Shown here: positions 1 through 5,862 of the stretch, piece after piece
Position numbering within the stretch: position 1 is the first letter of the stretch
Layout: every line of letters starts with the position of its first letter
Origin: Isotricha intestinalis
Taxonomy: Eukaryota > Ciliophora > Litostomatea > Vestibuliferida > Isotrichidae
Reading direction: 5' to 3'
Length of the DNA: 10,687 nucleotides
NCBI GenBank assembly: GCA_023807065.1
Contig: JAJJLU010004654.1
Location: 1-10,687 of the forward strand
Program-made: the position numbers and the translations under genes
Notes under the pieces: generated by a model
The model's database searches: none
What the model was told of the DNA's origin: nothing
What the model saw: the letters and a program-made list of their open reading frames with translations, nothing else

Positions 1-800
1 TTATTATTAATTTCAACATTGACAGTTGTTTTAAAAAATTTTCTTTGATGAGATTTTAAAATAACTTTTTGACAATTTTCACAAATCATATTTTTAATAA
101 TATTATTTTTAATATCAAAAATAGTTTCAAATATTGTAATAACATCATAAGGACTTCTATGCATAAAATAATTTTCAGCTCCAGAACTTAAAATTAAGTT
201 TTTTCCTTTTAAAATTTCATTAAATAATATAAAATTAGAAATAAATAATCCTCTTGATTCATTATCAACGACAAATTTGCCATAATTTATTTCAAAAAAA
301 ACTGAATATTTCTCAATTGAACTTAATAATAATTTTTTTTTTGACATAAAAGAAAATTTTTCATTTAAATCAATTACTATAATATCACAATTTACTTCTC
401 CTGATAAAATTCCTTCAAGTATTTTATCATTTAAAGGTTTTATTGCAATTATATCAAAAAATTTAATATAATTATTTGGATTTGTAAATATAAAAATATC
501 TTTTGGTTCATTTATTTCTAAAGTTAATCTTTTTAATATTTTTATTTTTGACCAATTTATTAATTTTGTGTTTTCTCCATTTAAAAATTTTATTGCATAT
601 TGAGGATATATTTTTTCTATTTCTTCTATTTTTAAAAAATCAAAATTAGGAATTTCTTCATTTTTATTTATTCCTTTTTTTATTATAGAAACTGAAATAA
701 TATTATAACCATCAATAATTGCACTTACAATTAATTCATATAAATTAATTTTTGAATATGAATTTTCAGGAAAATAAACGATATCAAGATCACAATACAT
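1..800 (-). CDS. RPP30: RNase P/MRP protein subunit p30, 3'-partial
   Basis: This is the p30 (Rpp1) protein subunit of nuclear RNase P and RNase MRP, which process the 5' ends of pre-tRNAs and pre-rRNA; the family folds as a TIM barrel related to PHP proteins. The frame starts at the ATG at 800-798, preceded by an in-frame TAA at 815-813 with no earlier Met. It stays open for 266 codons to the left edge without a stop. Human RPP30 is about 268 residues, so only a few codons are probably missing. Family landmarks, in order: an N-terminal YCDLDIVY strand (residues 2-9), KILKRLTLEI (87-96, matching the family's K-I-L-T-R-L-T strand), FDIIAIKP (115-122), and the best-conserved block KGKNLILSSGAE followed by RSPYDV (198-220), matching KNVIISSAAE...GPYDV in the human protein. 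The start lies 105 bp downstream of the stop of the Cys-rich gene on the same strand. Identification rests on recalled family motifs but is consistent over the whole length. Confidence 0.9.
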   Translation of the reverse strand, partial: MYCDLDIVYFPENSYSKINLYELIVSAIIDGYNIISVSIIKKGINKNEEIPNFDFLKIEEIEKIYPQYAIKFLNGENTKLINWSKIKILKRLTLEINEPKDIFIFTNPNNYIKFFDIIAIKPLNDKILEGILSGEVNCDIIVIDLNEKFSFMSKKKLLLSSIEKYSVFFEINYGKFVVDNESRGLFISNFILFNEILKGKNLILSSGAENYFMHRSPYDVITIFETIFDIKNNIIKNMICENCQKVILKSHQRKFFKTTVNVEINN

Positions 801-905
801 ATTAAAATATATTTAATTTTAAAATAAAAAAATAAAAAATATAAATTAAAACAATTTATAAACAAAAAAAAAAATATTCATCTTAAAAATTAAATGATTA
901 TTTAT

Positions 906-1313
906 TCAAAGCTCATTATTATCAAGTTTAGGTTTAATTAAAATCAAAATCAAAACAATAGCAATAATAATAATAAATAAATAAACTAAAATTACCCAAG
1001 TAAATACTTTGGCCTTTAAAATGCAATATCCATCTTTAAGTTTATAAGGATGAATACATTCAATACATATTAATTTATTTCCTGTAATAATACATTCATT
1101 GCAATAATCCATATCTCTACAATAATGTCTACATGCTTTTCCATTTGAATCTAATTGATAATTATCATTACATTCTACACAAGTTTTTTCGTCTTCAGAA
1201 TAAGTTAAACAATTGTCAATTTGTTTTAAATATCTTAATATTTTTTCATTTTCATTTAAAAAATGTATTGATAATGTTATTGGAAATAATAAAAGAAAAA
1301 AAAGGGTTTTCAT
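906..1313 (-). CDS. Small furin-like Cys-rich type I membrane protein
   Basis: A 135-residue predicted secretory/membrane protein of unknown function. Residues 1-16 form a signal peptide (MKT followed by a Leu/Phe-rich core). Residues 35-97 hold ten cysteines at 35, 45, 48, 61, 65, 71, 74, 83, 86 and 97, including three CxxC pairs. The spacing resembles the growth-factor-receptor/furin-like repeats common in ciliate and diplomonad surface proteins. Residues 104-126 form one hydrophobic membrane span rich in Ile/Leu, and the tail is nine residues (KPKLDNNEL). The expected topology is an outside Cys-rich head with a very short inside tail, too small to carry a signalling domain. The start is secure: an in-frame TAA lies at 1322-1320 with no other Met between. 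The stop is TGA. It could be a surface or secretory-granule protein; the family level is only a structural resemblance, so no ligand or partner is proposed. Confidence 0.78.
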   Translation of the reverse strand: MKTLFFLLLFPITLSIHFLNENEKILRYLKQIDNCLTYSEDEKTCVECNDNYQLDSNGKACRHYCRDMDYCNECIITGNKLICIECIHPYKLKDGYCILKAKVFTWVILVYLFIIIIAIVLILILIKPKLDNNEL

Positions 1314-1559
1314 GTTTTTTTATATTATTTTTTAATTTATGAGTTTTCTTCATAAAAAAGATTATTTTAAAAATATAAAAAAATTAAAGAGATTGTTAAT
1401 GAAATGATAATATTAAATTAATTTTGCTTTTGAAATTTTTTTAAAAATATCGTTAAACAAAAAACAAAAAAAATATAAAAATCTATTCAATAAAAAATAA
1501 AAAAATTAATTCAAAAAAATAAATCAAAAAAAATTTATTTATTAATATAATTTAATAAT
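1314..1559. other. Non-coding 5' flank of the Cys-rich gene
   Basis: This stretch is dominated by A and T homopolymer runs, has stops in all frames and shows no coding-type base pattern. It should contain the promoter and 5' untranslated region of the minus-strand gene ending at 906, but no recognisable promoter element can be told apart from the AT background. Confidence 0.5.
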
Positions 1560-1975
1560 TTAAAGCCAAATTTCATTCAACATAGAATGAACAAAAGGTA
1601 CAAATTCTTTATATAAATTAAATTATTCAGTAATAATTCCTAATTCATTTAAAGTATTACAATTATATAATCTAAATATTTTTTTTATTGTCCTTCTAAA
1701 AATATATAGCCTTAAATTCCAAGTTTAATTTTTATGATTAGCTTGAATAATTTGTTTAATTTTATTAAAATAAAAATCTATTGAATACTCCTTTTGATTT
1801 TATCATTTGCTTATGAATTTAAATTTCTTGAGATTAAATTTAATGTTGGAACTTGTTTTAATTTTTCAAATTAAAGATATTTATAATTATAAAATACTAC
1901 TTTCTTCTTCTTTTTTTTTCTATTCCTTTTCTTGATTCCATTTAAGTTTTTTTATATTTTAATTATTTTTTTTAA
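1560..1975 (-). pseudogene. Decayed protein gene remnant, minus strand
   Basis: A minus-strand stretch with the codon signature of real genes here (G and C concentrated at codon positions 1 and 2) but interrupted by stops and frame changes. The best part runs from about 1798 to a TAA at 1562-1560. It includes LRLYIFRRTIKKIFRLYNC, LNELGIIT and the C-terminal EFVPFVHSMLNEIWL, broken by in-frame TAA at 1727-1725 and 1625-1623. Upstream, the coding-like pattern moves to another frame (about 1895-1800) reading KLKQVPTLNLISRNLNS, with TAA at 1873-1871 and 1813-1811. A further piece reads KLKWNQEKE near 1945-1920. The stops fall where CAA would be one transition away, as expected from C-to-T decay in an AT-biased genome. 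The protein is not recognised. A functional gene with reassigned stop codons is unlikely because neighbouring genes use CAA for Gln and end at TAA, TAG and TGA, and the frame changes would remain unexplained. Confidence 0.55.
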
Positions 1976-2168
1976 ATATTTCTTCAATTTAATGAATGAA
2001 TTTAATAAAATTAATTTCACATAAAAATTATATGTTAAGTAATAAAACTAAATAATCAAATTTAAAAATATTAAATATTTTGAGTAAAATAAAGATAGAA
2101 ATCTCAAAAAATTATTAAAAAAAATATAACTTCTATTTTTTAAACACAAAATAGTAATATTTTTTTTT

Positions 2169-2556
2169 GAATATGATATGAAAGCTATTCTTATGAAAAA
2201 ATATTAGATATTCTTTTATTAAAATCAAATAATAGATGTATAAATAATTTTTTTAGGAATTTTTAAAATGTGATATTTAACTTTTATTGAAAGAGAATTT
2301 TATGGTGAAATTGTTTTCCAAAATTTCATATAAACACGTATTTTTATGAGATAATTTTGAATATAAATTATTCTTAATATCTATTCATCCTTGTTAGTTT
2401 ATATTTTACTCATTATTATTTTTGTACTATCCACAATGAGGATACTATAAATCTAATGATTCTTTTGTTTTCTAAAAACATATTTCTTATAATATTACAA
2501 ATGTATTATTTTATGATTAAATTGAATAAAACTTTCATTTTTTAAATAAATTATAA
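2169..2556 (+). pseudogene. Possible second decayed coding remnant, plus strand
   Basis: A plus-strand stretch with partial coding character. One frame gives EYDMKAILMKKY (2169-2204) and YLTFIEREFYGEIVFQNF (2274-2327), separated by several stops. After about 2345 another frame takes over and reads NFEYKLFLISIHPC (2353-2394), then FIFYSLLFLYYPQ and GYYKSNDSFVF, up to TAA at 2554-2556. Interruptions in this second frame include TAG at 2395, TGA at 2437, TAA at 2473 and TAA at 2527. In the second frame, G+C is higher at codon positions 1 and 2 than at position 3; the same DNA on the minus strand lacks this bias. No family is recognised. The evidence is weaker than for the remnant at 1560-1975, since AT-rich DNA easily yields plausible Ile/Phe/Tyr/Asn-rich translations. 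Confidence 0.35.
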
Positions 2557-2661
2557 TGGAATATATTTTATTAATTTGAAATAATTTATAAAATTAATTA
2601 ATACTATTTAACAATCAATTAATTATAAATATTAATAATTTTAAAAAAATATTTATTTAAA

Positions 2662-3489
2662 ATGTTAGAAGAATTTTATGAACAAATTTTTAAAACTCAG
2701 GACATATTCAATTACTTTTTATTATTTATAATATCAACAAATTTTCTTTTAATAATATCTCTTCTTCTCCAAATCAAAAAAGGAACAAAATTAAAAGCAA
2801 TGTTTAACTTAAAAAAATTAGAATCAGATGTATCAAAAATAAAATCAATATTATTAATAATAGCGCATCCAGATGATGAAATAATGTTTTATACTCCAAC
2901 AATAAAAGTATTATTAAATTATAATATTAAATTAAAAATATTATGTTTATCAAACGGAAATTACGATAAAATAGGTCACATAAGAACAGAAGAATTTAAA
3001 CAAGTTTCTAAATACTTAAAATTAGAAGATAATGAATTAATTGATGATCCTGATTTACAAGATAATATAACAAAATTTTGGGATGAAAAAGTAGTTTCAC
3101 AAAAAATTTCTGATTTTTTAAAAAAAAATAATGACATTGAAACGATTTTAACTTTTGATGAATATGGAATTACAAAACATCCTAATCATATTTCTTGTTA
3201 TAATGGTTTAGTTTATTATTTAAAAAATAATAGAGAAGAAATTAAAAATAAAGGGATTAATATATTTTTATTGGATTCTTTTAATCCTATTTTACAATAT
3301 ACTTGTTTTATTCCCTTTTTAGCTTATTATTTTCGAGAATTTGGTTATTGTACTTATAATTTTTTTACTTCTTATAAAATAATGAAAATTTATAATAGTC
3401 AATTTAATTGGAGAAGAAAATTACATATTGTTTTTAGTTCTTATTCTTATTGTAATTCTTTTATAAAAGTAGAATTAAAAGATAAATAA
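2662..3489 (+). CDS. PIGL: N-acetylglucosaminyl-phosphatidylinositol de-N-acetylase
   Basis: PIG-L removes the acetyl group from GlcNAc-phosphatidylinositol, the second step of GPI-anchor synthesis on the cytoplasmic face of the ER. The 275-residue length is close to the usual 250-270. Residues 15-37 form an N-terminal membrane anchor, as in the human enzyme. The LmbE-like catalytic fold follows: AHPDDE at 68-73 (metal-binding His69 and Asp72, catalytic-base Asp71 by family analogy), LSNGNYDKIGHIRTEE (96-111, family C-S-x-G-N-Y), TFDEYGITKHPNHISCY (164-180, with His173 and His176 of the second conserved motif), and the C-terminal QFNWRRKLHIVFSSY (247-261). All expected active-site residues are present, so the enzyme should be active. 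The start is fixed by an in-frame TAA at 2629 with no other Met before 2662. It implies that the organism makes GPI-anchored surface proteins. The next gene follows on the same strand after 59 bp. Confidence 0.95.
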   Translation: MLEEFYEQIFKTQDIFNYFLLFIISTNFLLIISLLLQIKKGTKLKAMFNLKKLESDVSKIKSILLIIAHPDDEIMFYTPTIKVLLNYNIKLKILCLSNGNYDKIGHIRTEEFKQVSKYLKLEDNELIDDPDLQDNITKFWDEKVVSQKISDFLKKNNDIETILTFDEYGITKHPNHISCYNGLVYYLKNNREEIKNKGINIFLLDSFNPILQYTCFIPFLAYYFREFGYCTYNFFTSYKIMKIYNSQFNWRRKLHIVFSSYSYCNSFIKVELKDK

Positions 3490-3548
3490 ATTAATTTAAA
3501 TTAATATATATAATGAATGTTTTTTATAATTAATTTTTAAAATATTAA

Positions 3549-4862
3549 ATGAAAAATGAAAAAGAAGTTTCTGGAAAATATCTTTTTAATTTAAAAGAAA
3601 AAAAGAAAAGCAACTCAATTTCAGGAAATAATGATATTAAAAAAAAAGAAATAGAATTTTATGATGATATAGAAAAAACCAATATAAAAATAAGTGATAT
3701 AAAAAAACAATTAAATAGAATAAAATCAGCAACAATAAAAGAATGTGTTTATTCAAATCATTTCATCCCTTCTCAATGGAAAACTAAACTGGATTATCAA
3801 AATAATATTTTAAAATTATTTTCAAAAGATGAAAATTTTTTAACTTATGTTGGAAAAGGAAATTCAAGTGATAATAATAATAATAATAATAATTTTGATT
3901 TTAATAATATTAATAATTATAATAATGATAATGAAATTAATGAGTTTTATGAAACTAAAAGTACAATGTATAAAACAGATAATTCTTTTTATAATAAAAA
4001 GAAAAAAAATGAAGATCAAAAAGTGAAAAAAATATTATTTAAAAAAAAAATATTATTACCTGAAGAAGAAAAAGATAATTTAAGAAGTAAATTTATTTAT
4101 CCAAATCAAAGAAGAAAATATTATTCTTATACAGATAAAGAAATATTATCAATATTAGAAGATTATAGAAATTCATTTCCGTTAAAAGAAAAAATGAATT
4201 CTTTAATATTATTAAACAAAGAAAGAGAAAAATTAAAACAAGAAAAATTTTCAAAAACTTATTCAAATAATTTATTTAATACTACTAATAATATTAATAT
4301 TAATAAGATAAATAATAATAATTTAGAAAATCTGTATAAAATGATAAAATCTCAAAGATTAGAAGCCTTTAGACAAAATATTTTTAATAAAATAATTCCT
4401 AAAAATTTTAAACCTCAATCCACAAGGAATAAAAAAATTAAAAAAAAAATAAAATTTGAAGAAAATACATTTGGACCTTTTTTAAATTCAAATTCAGAAT
4501 CATTTAATAAAAAAATAGAAATAAATAATCCAATTGTTAATAAATATTTAGAAAAAGTAAATTTCTATGGTCCTTATTATTCATATTGTCCTCCTTGTAG
4601 AAATAATAATATGGAATTTTATAAAAAAATGAATCAAGAAAATGCTATTGATTTACTTCAATTTATAAGGAAAAACAAAGACAGGAAAGAAATTAATTTT
4701 AAGAAAATGAAACATAAATTAAATGATAAAATGCAAAATAAAAGTCCACAATCTAAAAATTTTTTTAATTCTTATTCAAATAATATTAATAATAATGATG
4801 ATGGAAATTCTAATACTTTTATTTCTAATAGTTCTAGGAATAATGAGTTGTTGTTCATATAA
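3549..4862 (+). CDS. Uncharacterised Lys/Asn-rich soluble protein with YGPYYSYCPPC segment
   Basis: A 437-residue protein that I do not recognise. It has no signal peptide and no membrane span, and is very rich in Lys and Asn, so it is probably a basic cytoplasmic, cytoskeletal or nuclear protein. It alternates ordered-looking and low-complexity parts: an N-terminal segment with EFYDDIEKTNIKISDIKKQL (36-55) and HFIPSQWKTKLDYQN; an Asn tract at 109-115 within an Asn-rich linker; a charged helical stretch around 195-235 (DKEILSILEDYRN, LNKEREKLKQEKF) that may form a short coiled coil; and a C-terminal segment NFYGPYYSYCPPC (338-350) followed by NMEFYKKM and AIDLLQFIRKNK. The Tyr/Pro/Cys segment looks the most constrained, and its CPPC pair could bind metal or be structural. 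The tail after about residue 390 is low-complexity Ser/Asn. An in-frame TAA directly abuts the ATG, so the start is unambiguous. The open frame and codon pattern support a real gene. Confidence 0.8.
   Translation: MKNEKEVSGKYLFNLKEKKKSNSISGNNDIKKKEIEFYDDIEKTNIKISDIKKQLNRIKSATIKECVYSNHFIPSQWKTKLDYQNNILKLFSKDENFLTYVGKGNSSDNNNNNNNFDFNNINNYNNDNEINEFYETKSTMYKTDNSFYNKKKKNEDQKVKKILFKKKILLPEEEKDNLRSKFIYPNQRRKYYSYTDKEILSILEDYRNSFPLKEKMNSLILLNKEREKLKQEKFSKTYSNNLFNTTNNININKINNNNLENLYKMIKSQRLEAFRQNIFNKIIPKNFKPQSTRNKKIKKKIKFEENTFGPFLNSNSESFNKKIEINNPIVNKYLEKVNFYGPYYSYCPPCRNNNMEFYKKMNQENAIDLLQFIRKNKDRKEINFKKMKHKLNDKMQNKSPQSKNFFNSYSNNINNNDDGNSNTFISNSSRNNELLFI
3873..3893 (+). repeat. (AAT)7 coding microsatellite
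   Basis: Seven perfect AAT triplets inside the gene at 3549-4862 encode Asn109-Asn115. They sit in a wider AAT/GAT-rich linker. Such tracts are length-variable and usually lie in disordered loops. Confidence 0.9.
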
Positions 4863-5323
4863 AAAAATATTATTTTTTTATATTTTTTTTATTTAAGTTT
4901 TTTTATGAAATGAGTGAAATAAAAACTATATTTTTATATTTTTTTATAATAAAAATGATGTATATTTGTGATTAAAAAAAAAATTTTAGAAAATAATAAT
5001 AAGGTAAATTAATGATAAATTAAATTCAATAAATAATTAGAATATAAATGAAATAATAAAATTAAATATTTATCATATAAATTCATATAAATATTCTATA
5101 TTTAAGAAAATTCATAAACATTAAAAAATAGTTAAATAACTTTTCTGTAAATTTAAAGAAAATTATATAAATATATCTTTTATTTTATTTGAGTATATTT
5201 TTCTTATTTTTAAACTTAAGATAAATAAAATATTATATGATATTAAAATTAATTTTTTAAAATATATTTTTCTTTTTTAAAAGTTATTTTTATTTAATAA
5301 TAAAAAGAAAAGATTCCTTTTAT

Positions 5324-5362
5324 AGGTCGGTTTTGGAGTTTAAAATATTTTGTTATGCCCAC
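5324..5362. other. G+C-richer island with TTTTGGAG
   Basis: Within very AT-rich spacer, this patch contains AGGTCGG followed by TTTTGGAG (5331-5338) and, after an AT stretch, TATGCCCAC near 5354-5362. It shares TTTTGGAG with a second island 139 bp downstream. It forms no obvious hairpin and encodes no clear protein. It may be a regulatory patch, part of a non-coding RNA or a relic; the sequence alone does not decide. Confidence 0.3.
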
Positions 5363-5476
5363 ATAAATATAATGTTTTATTTTATATCATATTTATTATT
5401 TATTATTTTTTTATGATTATTTAAATTAATAAATAATTAATTAAAAAATTAATTATTCTTATTAAGGGATTTTGGA

Positions 5477-5494
5477 GACTGAAGTGACTGAAGT
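5477..5494 (+). repeat. 9-bp perfect tandem duplication GACTGAAGT
   Basis: GACTGAAGT occurs twice in direct tandem (5477-5485 and 5486-5494), immediately after GGGATTTTGGAG (5466-5477), which carries the TTTTGGAG octamer also seen at 5331-5338. This G-rich patch is conspicuous in the surrounding AT spacer. It contains two CTGA tetramers, but no partner box C is in the right position for a C/D snoRNA. Confidence 0.6.
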
Positions 5495-5862
5495 TTTAAT
5501 TTGAATATAAATTTTATGATTTCTAAAATTGTAATAATTAAATTATGAAAAATTGATTAAGTTATAATTTAGATATAAATAGCTTTTATTTATAATCAAT
5601 TTTTGAACCTTAATATTGTTATAAGAATTTAAAAATCTAAATTAAAATATAATTCTAATGATGTTCAAAATTATTATTTAAAAAATTAAAAATTGCTACA
5701 TTTGAAAAATTATTTTTTTTAAATAAAATAATAATTAAAAATAATTGTTATTAAAAACAAAGAACAAACATAAATACTAATCATTTCATAATACAAAATT
5801 AGAATAAATAAATAATATATTATCTTATTTTTAACCTAATTTTAAATAATATTATAAAAAAA

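Larger units (their letters stand above)
4863..5862. other. 1-kb intergenic region before the TRPC4AP gene
   Basis: No gene, tRNA or remnant with coding-type base pattern is visible on either strand. The region is mostly A/T runs with stops in all six frames. It should hold the 3' end of the preceding gene and the promoter and 5' untranslated region of the TRPC4AP gene. The only parts that stand out are two short islands of higher G+C at 5324-5362 and 5466-5496, listed separately. Confidence 0.6.

Noticed and set aside
1133..1342. Plus-strand open frame of 69 codons
   Set aside because: It is the antisense of the well-supported Cys-rich gene, is rich in Phe/Leu/Ile/His as expected from reversed AT-rich codons, and has no domain.
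2395..2470. Coding remnant on the minus strand (segment IYSILIVDSTKIIMSKI)
   Set aside because: It reads plausibly, but G+C is spread almost evenly over codon positions, unlike genuine genes here, whereas the plus-strand frame over the same bases shows the expected bias.
1560..2556. A functional gene using TAA/TAG as Gln and TGA as Trp
   Set aside because: Replacing stops with Gln or Trp gives readable protein, but surrounding genes use standard stops and CAA/TGG, and the reading frame must also change more than once, so decay is simpler.
3490..3548. Operon-like link between PIG-L and the following gene
   Set aside because: The 59-bp spacing on the same strand is tight, but nothing shows co-transcription and there is no functional connection.
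5477..5665. C/D-box snoRNA suggested by CTGA tetramers and an ATGATGT near 5658
   Set aside because: The candidate box C lies downstream of the candidate box D on the same strand, and no terminal stem is visible.
4863..5862. tRNA or other structured RNA gene
   Set aside because: No T-loop consensus, cloverleaf stems or strong hairpins were found by eye in this spacer or the others.
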